Assembly: GCA_023382535.1 (NCBI GenBank) | Contig: JAHDWA010000002.1 | Coordinates: 62,001 to 126,000 of the forward strand | Direction: 5' to 3' | DNA from: Anaerolineae bacterium | Lineage (GTDB): Bacteria; Chloroflexota; Anaerolineae; 4572-78; J111 | Length of the DNA: 64,000 nt | Shown: positions 18,042 through 26,623 of the stretch, one piece after another | Numbering within the stretch: position 1 is the first letter of the stretch | Layout: every line of letters starts with the position of its first letter | Notes under the pieces: model-generated | The model's database searches: none | Seen by the model: only the letters and a program-made list of their open reading frames with translations | What the model was told of the DNA's origin: nothing | Position numbers and translations under genes: made by a program

Positions 18042-18658
18042 AGCCGGTCCACGGAGTAGCCCTGAAATTTTTCAATCGTGTCATGCCCTGGCTGGCTGAT
18101 ACCGGCGCGGGTCAGGATTTTCTCAATCGTCAACAGGATAATCTGAAGATCCAGCCTCAAAGAAACATTGTCTACATACCAGACATCCAGCCGGAAGCGG
18201 CGTTCCCAGGTAATGGCATTGCGACCGTTGACTTGGGCCCAGCCGGTCAGCCCCGGCTTGACCTCGTGCCGCCGCTGCTGCTGCGGTGTGTACTGTTCCA
18301 GGTACTCTATTAACAACGGCCGGGGACCAACCAGGCTCATATCGCCTTTTAAGATGTTAAACAGCTCGGGTAACTCATCCAGGCTGGTGCTGCGCAAGAA
18401 CCGGCCAAAGGCGGTCAGGCGCTGGCCGTCCGGCAGCAGATTGCCCTGGCTGTCGCGAGCAGCTTTCATCGTCCGGAATTTATAGAGAGCAAACGGTTGT
18501 CCGTTTAGACCGGGCCGCAACTGGCAAAATAAGATCGGCCCGCCCAGATCCAGATAAATCAGCAGGGCGATCAGCGCCAGCACCGGCCATAACAGGAGTA
18601 TGGCCAGAATGACCAGAACAAGATCAATTAATCGTTTGCCGGAATTTTGATAAATCAT
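18038..18658 (-). CDS. Polyprenyl-phosphate sugar-1-phosphate transferase, PglC type (short)
   Basis: This 206-residue enzyme has a single N-terminal reentrant or transmembrane segment (about 10-33). It consists of the minimal catalytic bacterial sugar transferase domain, with [41 protein letters not shown] and GWAQVNGR. The short form matches PglC, which loads diacetamido-sugar-1-phosphate onto undecaprenyl phosphate. It lies at the head of the acetyltransferase-aminotransferase-dehydratase set, so the amino sugar made by those genes is its probable substrate. The 168 bases upstream, back to 18826, hold no gene I can support. Confidence 0.9.
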   Translation of the reverse strand: MIYQNSGKRLIDLVLVILAILLLWPVLALIALLIYLDLGGPILFCQLRPGLNGQPFALYKFRTMKAARDSQGNLLPDGQRLTAFGRFLRSTSLDELPELFNILKGDMSLVGPRPLLIEYLEQYTPQQQRRHEVKPGLTGWAQVNGRNAITWERRFRLDVWYVDNVSLRLDLQIILLTIEKILTRAGISQPGHDTIEKFQGYSVDRL

Positions 18659-18826
18659 CTTAAATCTCCTTGTCTAATTTTGACTTAGCTACCGGTGGCG
18701 GAGTTTCAGTCAGAGTGGTTTGCAGACTAAATACAAAATTAAGCTGACGCTGTCGTACACCTGGCCGATAGCACCAACAGAATGTTTATTGAGTTGATGG
18801 GAGGGAAAAGTTAGGTGCGGATAAAT

Positions 18827-20059
18827 CTAACCGTCAGGGTTAGCAAAACTGGATAAATCTGAACCGGTCACGGTAGAGACTTGCGATTTCTGATCCAGCA
18901 GCCCTTTTTCGTTCAGGAGACGCTCGTATTCTGCCTGGATCTTTTGAAAGACGACTCGCTCGTCAAAACGCTCTAAGGCCAGCCGGCGACCGGCATGGCC
19001 CATGCAGCGAGCTTTTCCGCTATCATGTAACAATTCTAATATGGCCTTAGCTAAGGTTTGAGGATTATGTAGCGGTACTAGCAAACCATTCCGATTATGC
19101 TCTACTGCATCTCGATTACCTTTAACGTTGGTGACAATGGTCGGAATTCCCATTGCGGATGCTTCCATTACCACTCTGGGAACACCTTCAAGTAGAGAGG
19201 GTAACACAAGCATGTCCATAATTTTGTAAAGGCGAGGCAATCTCTGGTTGGGCTGTTGACCAAGAAACAGACAATGATTTTTTAAACCAAAAGTAGCCGC
19301 AATTTGAGGTTCAACAGCATCCGGCCTACCCTTATCGGCCGAACCTATAATTAGAAAGCGAACATCTGGAACTTGTCGTGCGACAATTTGACCCGCCGCC
19401 AGAAAATCCAGAAAACCTTTTCGTTTAGCCGCCAGCCGTCCGACAAACCCCACCACTGGTGTGTTTGCGGTAATACCCAGTTTTTCTTTCTCTTCAGTTA
19501 TTTCTATATCTGTAAAACGATCTGGATCAAACTGTCTTAAATCGATCCCGTTACCCAGATATCTAATTTTTTCTGGAGGACAAATCTTTTCTTCAACAGC
19601 TATCCGCATATCATCTTCATTCTGGGACAGAATAGAGGTAGAACATAGAGCTGCAATTTTCTCTAGAGAAACATAAAAGCGACGTTGACTTCTCGGCATT
19701 TGGTCATGAAAGTAAAAACCGTGGACGGTATGAACTATAATAGGGATACCAGCCATTTTAGCGGCCAATTGACCCAGTAAACCAGGTTTTGAGAGATGGG
19801 TATGGGCTATGGTGAAACGTTCGCGGCGCATAACTCGGTAAAGACGCCATAATGAGATAAGATCAGCCACAAGAGATGGGTCACGAGTGATAGGAATAGG
19901 GATATGACGGATGCCCGCCCTTTGAATTGCAGAAACTTCAGCTCCAGGTGATGAAATCCCCACGACTTCATAGCCAGCTTGCTGGATACCTTGTAATTGA
20001 TTTAGTAATAGATACTGCAAACTCGTGGCTAGAGTGGTGACATGAGCGACTTTAATCAT
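18827..20059 (-). CDS. Glycosyltransferase family 4
   Basis: This 410-residue GT-B enzyme has an N-terminal acceptor domain (MIKVAHVTTLATSLQYLL, AHTHLSKPGLLG). Its C-terminal donor domain has FVGRLAAKRKGFLDFL and the EGVPRVVMEASAMG motif, which carries the E-x7-E pair that holds the nucleotide sugar. It resembles GT4 enzymes that act early in lipid-linked glycan assembly. It is the last gene of the AT-rich block in transcription order; a gap of 167 bases separates it from the PglC-type gene. The sugar specificity cannot be told. Confidence 0.88.
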   Translation of the reverse strand: MIKVAHVTTLATSLQYLLLNQLQGIQQAGYEVVGISSPGAEVSAIQRAGIRHIPIPITRDPSLVADLISLWRLYRVMRRERFTIAHTHLSKPGLLGQLAAKMAGIPIIVHTVHGFYFHDQMPRSQRRFYVSLEKIAALCSTSILSQNEDDMRIAVEEKICPPEKIRYLGNGIDLRQFDPDRFTDIEITEEKEKLGITANTPVVGFVGRLAAKRKGFLDFLAAGQIVARQVPDVRFLIIGSADKGRPDAVEPQIAATFGLKNHCLFLGQQPNQRLPRLYKIMDMLVLPSLLEGVPRVVMEASAMGIPTIVTNVKGNRDAVEHNRNGLLVPLHNPQTLAKAILELLHDSGKARCMGHAGRRLALERFDERVVFQKIQAEYERLLNEKGLLDQKSQVSTVTGSDLSSFANPDG

Positions 20060-20090
20060 TTGTTTCTAACTTGTAATTTCAAACCCTTAA

Positions 20091-20666
20091 TTATCTGTGG
20101 CCAATTACTTTAGCTGGAATACCTGCTACGATGGTATGTTTTGGGACAGATTTTGTTACTACGGCTCCTGCGCCTATCACAGCCCCTTGCTCCAACGATA
20201 CTCCTCCCAAAATTCGTACGCCTGCTCCAATCCATACATTATCCTGTATTACAACAGGTTTTAATTGGACCGGCGCATCTCTTATAGGAAGTTGAACTTG
20301 AGAATAATCATGTTCATGAGTGATAATAGAGGTACTATGAGCAATAGCTACGTTCGACCCAACTTTTAATCCTCCAACGCATTCTAAATAGCACATTTGA
20401 TGAATGGTAACATGATCGCCTACTTCTAAACCATTAACGTTTAGAAAATAAACACCCGGATAAACAGCTACAGCTACACCGCAATGCTTAGCTAACCGCC
20501 TCAAACAGACATATCGGACTCCGAACCCGACTAATCCTGGTGTGTGTCGGAAGAGTTCTAGTACACCACTGACCAAAGACAATGGCATAAAATTCAAGGC
20601 CCGTTGTAAAAAATCTATTCCCCCTTGTAATTTAGCAAAATACTCACGTCCTCGCATGGAAGACAA
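20091..20666 (-). CDS. Hexapeptide-repeat O-acetyltransferase (WcaF/CysE-like)
   Basis: This 191-residue left-handed beta-helix protein has a helical N-terminus of about 60 residues. Hexapeptide rungs follow (LEVGDHVTIHQ, LKVGSNVAIAHS, VVIQDNVWIGAGVRIL, GAVIGAGAVVTKSVP). The catalytic His is probably in THEHD near residue 117. The C-terminal PAKVIG tail is typical of maltose/galactoside acetyltransferase relatives. It should O-acetylate a sugar of the repeat unit from acetyl-CoA. It lies between two glycosyltransferase genes in the AT-rich cassette, as decorating enzymes of serotype loci often do. Confidence 0.85.
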   Translation of the reverse strand: MSSMRGREYFAKLQGGIDFLQRALNFMPLSLVSGVLELFRHTPGLVGFGVRYVCLRRLAKHCGVAVAVYPGVYFLNVNGLEVGDHVTIHQMCYLECVGGLKVGSNVAIAHSTSIITHEHDYSQVQLPIRDAPVQLKPVVIQDNVWIGAGVRILGGVSLEQGAVIGAGAVVTKSVPKHTIVAGIPAKVIGHR

Positions 20667-20675
20667 ACCTCCTGC

Positions 20676-21584
20676 TTAAGCTCTCAAGTACCGCCAGAGA
20701 TCGAAAAAAATTTTTTTCACTGATGAACCATACCGTACTCGCCAAACCAACAACCATAACAGTCTCAAAGGAAGTGGGAGTTGAGCATACCTGTGGGCGA
20801 GAGCTGGGCATTTTCCAGAACCGTCTGCTAATAATGAGGCTTGTAGTCTGGCATTATCCTTTCTTAGTATTTTATGGAGTGCACTCTGTTTACCACTCAC
20901 CCTAGCGCTTATATTCTGTGTATGAACTCGATAACTTATCAGTGGCTCATTAAGGTAAATGGCGGGATTTTGCAGTAAAAGCAGACAACAAAGCACGAAG
21001 TCTTCCCCCTGTCTCAGGTCAGGCATGCCCCCCACATCCAGATAGTGTTTTTTTGGCACCAAAATACTGCTGGTTGGAACACAATGAACACGGAATTCAA
21101 AATCAAAAGTCAACACTTGGGGAGGACAAGTATAGAGTGAACTCAAGCGAGGTTGTGTGCTTCTAGCTAATTGTTCAGGATGTTCAGTTGCAGTAATCCG
21201 ATAACCATCTGTAAAAGTGAAAGCAATACCTGGATTTTTTTGGACTACTAATACCTGTTTCTCCAATTTTTCTGGCAACCAAATGTCGTCTGCATCAAGA
21301 AAGGCTAAGTATTCTCCTTTTGCTAATTCAGCCCCGTTATTACGAGCGACTGCTTGGCCCTGGTTAACCTGACGATAATAACGAAACCATTTCGTATTGG
21401 CGGCAGCCCAGTTGGGTGTATCGTCAACTGAACCATCATCAATCACAATAATCTCATAATTGGGATATGTTTGGGCTAATACACTATTAACCGCATCTGG
21501 CAGAAGAGACCGGCGATTATAAGTGGGAATAATAACGCTAACTAAAGGATTTGGAGACAACTTGATCTTTACTCCTGTTTTCAT
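20676..21584 (-). CDS. Glycosyltransferase family 2
   Basis: This 302-residue GT-A enzyme has VSVIIPTYNRR at the start of the fold, VIDDGSVDDTPNW, and a metal-binding DADD near residue 95. A C-terminal QGEDFVLCC acceptor-site motif follows. The ATG at 21584 would overlap the preceding GT4 gene by 47 bases. An in-frame TTG at 21560, preceded by AGGAG about 11 bases before, would cut the overlap to 23 and is a possible real start. It probably adds one sugar to the lipid-linked repeat unit. Donor and acceptor are unknown. Confidence 0.85.
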   Translation of the reverse strand: MKTGVKIKLSPNPLVSVIIPTYNRRSLLPDAVNSVLAQTYPNYEIIVIDDGSVDDTPNWAAANTKWFRYYRQVNQGQAVARNNGAELAKGEYLAFLDADDIWLPEKLEKQVLVVQKNPGIAFTFTDGYRITATEHPEQLARSTQPRLSSLYTCPPQVLTFDFEFRVHCVPTSSILVPKKHYLDVGGMPDLRQGEDFVLCCLLLLQNPAIYLNEPLISYRVHTQNISARVSGKQSALHKILRKDNARLQASLLADGSGKCPALAHRYAQLPLPLRLLWLLVWRVRYGSSVKKIFFDLWRYLRA

Positions 21585-22761
21585 GCTGATGAGGTGTAGT
21601 TATCTCTTGCAGGTAACGATAGAACTCTTGTTTACCAGTACGTAGCTTATTTGGATGGAACTCTTTGATTCGTTCACAGTTTCGATGCGACATTTCTGAC
21701 AAAATAGTTGGCTGAGATGTTACCTCAACTAATTTACCGGTAAGAGCGGATACATCCGATGGCGGAACCAGATCTTGTGCTGCCAAAACTTCGGGTACGC
21801 CTCCTACACTTGTAGAAACTACAGGTAAACCACACGCCATTGCTTCCAGCACAACTCTAGGCATACCTTCTGTTAAGGATGATAAAACAAACAGATCAGC
21901 CTCTAAAAGATATCTTTGTAAAGCTGGCCCCCATGGGACAAACCCTCGAAATGAAACAATATCTGAAATCCCCAGAGATTTTGCTTGATGCCGCAAACGT
22001 TCTTCTTCGGGACCCGTACCAATCAATTCCAGAGTAAAATTTTGTCCAATTTGTTCAGCTAACCGGGCGCAAGCTTCAAGAAGATACGTATATCCTTTTT
22101 GTGCTTCTAACCGTCCAACAGAACAAATACGCCACGGCCCAGCATGACTGGGATAAATTCTCGGCTCCTTGAACCACTTTTCTGATAAGCGAATATCACT
22201 AAAAACTGACATGGGGCGGTTCTCCGGCAAGGGAAAGCGGTCTTTAAGTTCCTGTGACACATAAATAGCCGATGCTGCGCCTGCACGTACCCAATGAAAT
22301 GCCCCCAGAAAAGCACTCACCATAAAGCTTGCTCCGTGGATGCCACGCGCTCTTAGATAATCAATATTGATAGTTTGATCTCCACGTACATCTAAACCAT
22401 ATGGCTTTTTAAAAATACGTGCCCAAAAAGAAGCCAGAGTTCCTAAATCACTGGGGGCATGGAGAAGTAAAGCATCATGCTCCTGAACAGGCCGACGCAA
22501 AAGCAGGAATTGGCCTGGGATTGACAGGAGCGCGCCCGTTACGCCTTTGGAGTCTTTAAGAGGCACAAATCGTACAGATGGCCCGTCGGCCCTTTTCGCC
22601 TGTTTGGGCGGCTCTTGCTCAATACAGGGGGCGGCAATGGTAATCTCATCCCAACTAGTCAAACATTCTGACCACATCTCGTAGTCATAAGAACTGGTGG
22701 TCCAGACCCCTTGTTCGTTAACAAAATAGCGTGACGATATTACAATTAGTAACTTCACCAT
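21538..22761 (-). CDS. Glycosyltransferase family 4
   Basis: This 407-residue GT-B enzyme has a C-terminal donor domain with SVGRLEAQKGYTYLLEA, LIGTGPEEERL and EGMPRVVLEAMACGLPVV, the last holding the E-x7-E donor-binding pair. The N-terminal half is less conserved and begins VKLLIVISSRYFVNEQGVW, a start seen in several capsule transferases. It follows the next GT4 gene by 11 bases and overlaps the downstream GT2 gene. It acts on the cytoplasmic side of repeat-unit assembly; sugar specificity is unknown. Confidence 0.87.
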   Translation of the reverse strand: MVKLLIVISSRYFVNEQGVWTTSSYDYEMWSECLTSWDEITIAAPCIEQEPPKQAKRADGPSVRFVPLKDSKGVTGALLSIPGQFLLLRRPVQEHDALLLHAPSDLGTLASFWARIFKKPYGLDVRGDQTINIDYLRARGIHGASFMVSAFLGAFHWVRAGAASAIYVSQELKDRFPLPENRPMSVFSDIRLSEKWFKEPRIYPSHAGPWRICSVGRLEAQKGYTYLLEACARLAEQIGQNFTLELIGTGPEEERLRHQAKSLGISDIVSFRGFVPWGPALQRYLLEADLFVLSSLTEGMPRVVLEAMACGLPVVSTSVGGVPEVLAAQDLVPPSDVSALTGKLVEVTSQPTILSEMSHRNCERIKEFHPNKLRTGKQEFYRYLQEITTPHQHENRSKDQVVSKSFS

Positions 22762-22772
22762 TTGCTCCAGCT

Positions 22773-23957
22773 CTAACTTCGACTCTCTACCAAGTTATTC
22801 ATCGCATCCAGAAATTGCCGGGCCTGGGTATCTAAAGAGAAATAGCTGGCCCTTTCTTGACCGGCTTGCCCCATTTGTCCTCGAGTTACTGGATCTTCAA
22901 GCTTTCTTATGGCCCGTACAATTGCATCCGGATCGCCTGGATCCACTAAGATTCCATCAACTTCATCACGAACCAACTCGGGAACACCACCAACCCTTGT
23001 TGAGATGATAGGCTTGCCTAAAGCCATGGCCTCTAACAGTGAAAGAGGAAACCCTTCGGAAAACGAAGGTAAAATGACTATATCTGATTTAGTAATAACA
23101 GAGAAAATATCATTTCTCCACCCCAAGAAGTGAACATATTCTTGTAAGTTTAAATCCACAACCAATTGTCTGATGTGATTATAGAAATCATTTGTTGCTC
23201 CAGGCGGAATATCACCACAGATCCACAGTTGTGCTTGCCCTCCAGTATTTACATATTTTGCTATGGCTTTAATACCCATCACATGTCCCTTAAGCGGACT
23301 TCCCATACTGGCGGGAAACACCAATATAATATCCCCTGGTTTTCTTGGAGGTAGATCACTTGATTCTACTTCAGCTTGTCTAGTTGTACGGTCAATATCA
23401 ATTCCGTTGTAAATAACTTGCATATTCTCTTTAGCAGACGGGATATTACGCAGATTCTTTAAACTGAGCTTCGATACCCCTATAACCAGATCAGCTCGAC
23501 GCCAGGCAAACAAGCAGTACTTTTTTATTCTCTTCAATTCGGTATGCACATGAACTGCCAGTGGCAACTTTTGGCGAATAGCTAAGGATGAAACAAAGAG
23601 AGCTTTCTCGGAATTCACCCAAATTGCTCGGGGTTTTAATTCACGAATTATTCGGTTGAGGTGAAATATTACTCTGACTATAGTTAAACTAGAATAAAGT
23701 AAAATGAATAAACGATTGAATCCTTTACCTCCTAGAGTAATTCGACCTCTATGTTCGGGGAAGAGTACTATTAGGGGTACCTTTGCTTTTTCTAAATCAG
23801 ATACGTATTGGCTTGTACTACCATATACGTCAATAACTACAATATCTGTCCAGTATTTCAACCTCTCAATTAATCGAACTGTACATTGATAACTACCACC
23901 ATAATGAGTGGCAAAATCAAAAAAGATAAGAGGATTGTTTTGAGTTGAACCTTTCAT
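22773..23957 (-). CDS. Glycosyltransferase family 4
   Basis: This 394-residue GT-B enzyme has a donor half with LVFPASMGSPLKGHVMGIKA, LWICGDIP and EGFPLSLLEAMALGKPII (E-x7-E). ISTRVGGVPELV, the common GT4 ending of the donor site, follows. The N-terminal half contains HVHTELKRIKKYCL, typical of acceptor-side His loops. Its start overlaps the end of the Wzy-like gene by 4 bases (ATGA), so translation is probably coupled. Base composition is AT-rich like its neighbours, in contrast to genes outside the cassette. Confidence 0.87.
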   Translation of the reverse strand: MKGSTQNNPLIFFDFATHYGGSYQCTVRLIERLKYWTDIVVIDVYGSTSQYVSDLEKAKVPLIVLFPEHRGRITLGGKGFNRLFILLYSSLTIVRVIFHLNRIIRELKPRAIWVNSEKALFVSSLAIRQKLPLAVHVHTELKRIKKYCLFAWRRADLVIGVSKLSLKNLRNIPSAKENMQVIYNGIDIDRTTRQAEVESSDLPPRKPGDIILVFPASMGSPLKGHVMGIKAIAKYVNTGGQAQLWICGDIPPGATNDFYNHIRQLVVDLNLQEYVHFLGWRNDIFSVITKSDIVILPSFSEGFPLSLLEAMALGKPIISTRVGGVPELVRDEVDGILVDPGDPDAIVRAIRKLEDPVTRGQMGQAGQERASYFSLDTQARQFLDAMNNLVESRS

Positions 23958-25483
23958 GTAGTAACCTTGTTACCAGTTCGTTTGAAAATTAGCCAAAGTA
24001 AGAGGAGAGGAAATAACCCATTAGCGATAATGAATCCTAAAATGTTGTCTAAATCGCTGAATAAAGAAATTAAAAACAATAATGTAATGAATGGCGCAAT
24101 AAACCATCGTGCGTCTTTTTCTTGCCAGGTCGAGTTAATTTGGCGATAACAGCCAATGAGAAAACCCCAAATGATAAAGGGTAAAGGGAAACTCAAAATA
24201 CCAAAATTCAACATCGCTTCTCCACCTAAACCGTAAACCCGTTGAGAGTTTAAGAACTTATTTCCTGGCACATATGACCCTCTACCTAGAAACAATTCTG
24301 TACCTGCAGCAACTTTCGCAGGTTCGGGAGGTCGATCTGGCCACAGCCAGCTTGGGATAAACGACAGAACTGACATATAATAAGTTTTACCCCATCGCAA
24401 ATCATAATCCCCTTCACTTATGAACCTAAATAATTGGTAACTTTGTGTATCAACTCGGGCCAGGTCTCCGATAAGCATTGCCCGAAATTGACGCCCTGTA
24501 ACCATTTCGAGTTCGCTTAGTGGAACTCCATCAGCAAGCATATTGATCGCTTCCATGCCACCAATTTGGGTATTTCCTTTATAAAAGCCGTAAAGATACA
24601 TAAAACTTATAAGTATTAGCAAACCCACAAAAACGTTCCAACGGGTAAATGGTCGCCAAAAGTAATGAATAATTCCGACCATCCATACTAACAGCCAAAT
24701 GGTTGTACTTCTACTTCCTTTGAGACCGCCAATCAAGAGTTGACTAATACTTAAAATGAGTACCAGAAATGAAATTATAATTAGCCTGGAGCGGCTAGTT
24801 CCATGTCTGTAGCGTTGCAAGGTGATTAATATCAGGCAAATTAAGGGTAATGAACTACCTATAATTTCAAATACCCCAAGCCCTGTTGTAGATCGCATTT
24901 CGGCTTGTCTTCTTACCATAGTTGTACTGACAAGTCCCGCGATTCCACCGACCTGGTAGAAGTAGTAAACCAGGTTAACCAGAGCTAACCCGATAAAAGC
25001 TAAAATCCAAGGGGTCGCATGTGCAAACTCTATTGTCCAAATCGTGGGTTTTAACTTAATAGGGAAACGGAATCCCACTTTTTGGGACTGAAGATAAAGC
25101 AGTAAAGCAGCTATGTTCAGTATAGACCAATATCCTACCCAGGGCCGCCAATCTGGTGGATTTATAACGTATCGTATACCTATATCCCAATGTACAAAGA
25201 GTAATGGGGCGAGAAAGAAAAAGTACCATCCCGAAGCTCCAATTACACCTTTGGGATCAAACAGGTCAAATTCCCCTCTTAACCATGTTATAGCATCGGC
25301 TCCAACTAAAACTCCACAGATAAACGTAGGGATAACAAACCAATGCCACATAGTCTCGTTGAGAGCCAAAAAAACAATAACAATCCAGGCTGAAATGTAA
25401 CCAGTGATCAATACTTTATGACTAAGATAACTTTTTTTTGTTTCTAACAGAAAGTTGCTAGATGTATGTGTAAGTAAATTCAT
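23954..25483 (-). CDS. Wzy-like oligosaccharide repeat-unit polymerase
   Basis: This 509-residue polytopic protein has about twelve hydrophobic segments and one long loop near 330-420 (GDYDLRWGKTYYMSVLSFIP, PGNKFLNSQRVYGLGG). It resembles the O-antigen polymerase (oligosaccharide repeat unit polymerase) group, which have little fixed sequence but this layout. The position between Wzx and glycosyltransferase genes supports the call. It would join repeat units on the outer face of the membrane. No Wzy_C HxHN motif is present, which separates it from the protein at 7523-8905. Confidence 0.78.
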   Translation of the reverse strand: MNLLTHTSSNFLLETKKSYLSHKVLITGYISAWIVIVFLALNETMWHWFVIPTFICGVLVGADAITWLRGEFDLFDPKGVIGASGWYFFFLAPLLFVHWDIGIRYVINPPDWRPWVGYWSILNIAALLLYLQSQKVGFRFPIKLKPTIWTIEFAHATPWILAFIGLALVNLVYYFYQVGGIAGLVSTTMVRRQAEMRSTTGLGVFEIIGSSLPLICLILITLQRYRHGTSRSRLIIISFLVLILSISQLLIGGLKGSRSTTIWLLVWMVGIIHYFWRPFTRWNVFVGLLILISFMYLYGFYKGNTQIGGMEAINMLADGVPLSELEMVTGRQFRAMLIGDLARVDTQSYQLFRFISEGDYDLRWGKTYYMSVLSFIPSWLWPDRPPEPAKVAAGTELFLGRGSYVPGNKFLNSQRVYGLGGEAMLNFGILSFPLPFIIWGFLIGCYRQINSTWQEKDARWFIAPFITLLFLISLFSDLDNILGFIIANGLFPLLLLWLIFKRTGNKVTT

Positions 25484-25489
25484 AAACTA

Positions 25490-26623
25490 CTAACGTATCT
25501 CTTGGTAAACTTGGCAGAGTTTTTCCAGGCATTGTCCCATGGAAAATTTACTGTTTGCAACCTTTTGCCAGGCTGAAAAATGATCTCTTCTATACTGGTT
25601 GGTTGTTGCAGTTTCTAATACGGTCTTAGCCCATTTTTCAGGGGAAAATTCAAGGGGTAATCTCGTCACTAACTCTTCGATCACGGTTGTTTCTGGAGGA
25701 ACCAAATTACTGGTAACACACGGTAAACCAACGGCTTGAGCCTCTAGTAGAACAATCCCTAAACCCTCAAAATGGCTGGGAAACAAGAAAACATCCATTA
25801 TATGGAGTATTTGATTGATATCGGCACGCGCCCCAGTAAAAATAAAACGATCTTCTAATCCCAGCCGGTAAACCTTCTCTTGAATCTCACCCTTCAATGG
25901 TCCATCACCCACTAATAAAAAGTAAATATCATTGCGTTGATTTACCAGGTGGCGCGAAATTTCAATCAAAAAATCATGATTTTTCTGGGGATAGAAACGA
26001 CCTACGTGACCTATTACTAATGCATGATCAGGTATTCCAAGAGAAGTTCTGATTGCAGCTACATCTGCTTTCTGCTGAAAATTCTCCCAGTCCAGGCCAT
26101 AATACAATACCTGGCACCGTCTATCCGATTGCCAGGAATCTCCAAAAAGATGCGCACAAGCTAACTCGGAACACCCAAACCCATGGGTCATATGCCTTTT
26201 CAACCAATAACTGACTATGGGCTGATAGAAATAACTCCTAATCCTTCTCCATCCCACAGATCGAGAAGTGTTATGAGAATGAGCGATACGTATTGGAACT
26301 TTGGCAATAGCTGCCTCACGTAATGTGCTGCCAATATTTGCCGAACCATGGGCATGGATAACATCATAAGGCTGGTGCGAATTTAAAATCCTTCGTAAAT
26401 GGCGTAAGTGGACAATAGTTTTCGAGGGATGAGTGCATGATATTATCTGACACCCCAATTCACGAATTTCAGCATCATAAGCACGAGGTTCTGTTGTATA
26501 GACCAGAAAGTCAAACCTAAAACGTTCCCGATCAATGTTATGCAGTACGTTCATCAACCAGGTCTCAATACCACCCCGGTTCATTTCATAGACCACTTGT
26601 AAAACTCTAGTGGGTATTGTCAC
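25490..26623 (-). CDS. Glycosyltransferase family 4 (EpsF-like)
   Basis: This 377-residue GT-B enzyme opens with RVLQVVYEMNRGGIETWLMN, the glycine-rich loop and MNRGGIE seen in EpsF/CapM-like transferases. HAHGSANIGSTLRE and AHSHNTS follow in the acceptor domain. The donor domain has IGHVGRFYPQKNHDFLIEI, LLVGDGPLKGEI and HFEGLGIVLLEAQAVGLP with the E-x7-E pair. It overlaps the flippase gene by 17 bases upstream and ends 6 bases before the polymerase. It is a cytoplasmic sugar transferase of repeat-unit assembly; the sugar is unknown. Confidence 0.88.
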   Translation of the reverse strand: MTIPTRVLQVVYEMNRGGIETWLMNVLHNIDRERFRFDFLVYTTEPRAYDAEIRELGCQIISCTHPSKTIVHLRHLRRILNSHQPYDVIHAHGSANIGSTLREAAIAKVPIRIAHSHNTSRSVGWRRIRSYFYQPIVSYWLKRHMTHGFGCSELACAHLFGDSWQSDRRCQVLYYGLDWENFQQKADVAAIRTSLGIPDHALVIGHVGRFYPQKNHDFLIEISRHLVNQRNDIYFLLVGDGPLKGEIQEKVYRLGLEDRFIFTGARADINQILHIMDVFLFPSHFEGLGIVLLEAQAVGLPCVTSNLVPPETTVIEELVTRLPLEFSPEKWAKTVLETATTNQYRRDHFSAWQKVANSKFSMGQCLEKLCQVYQEIR

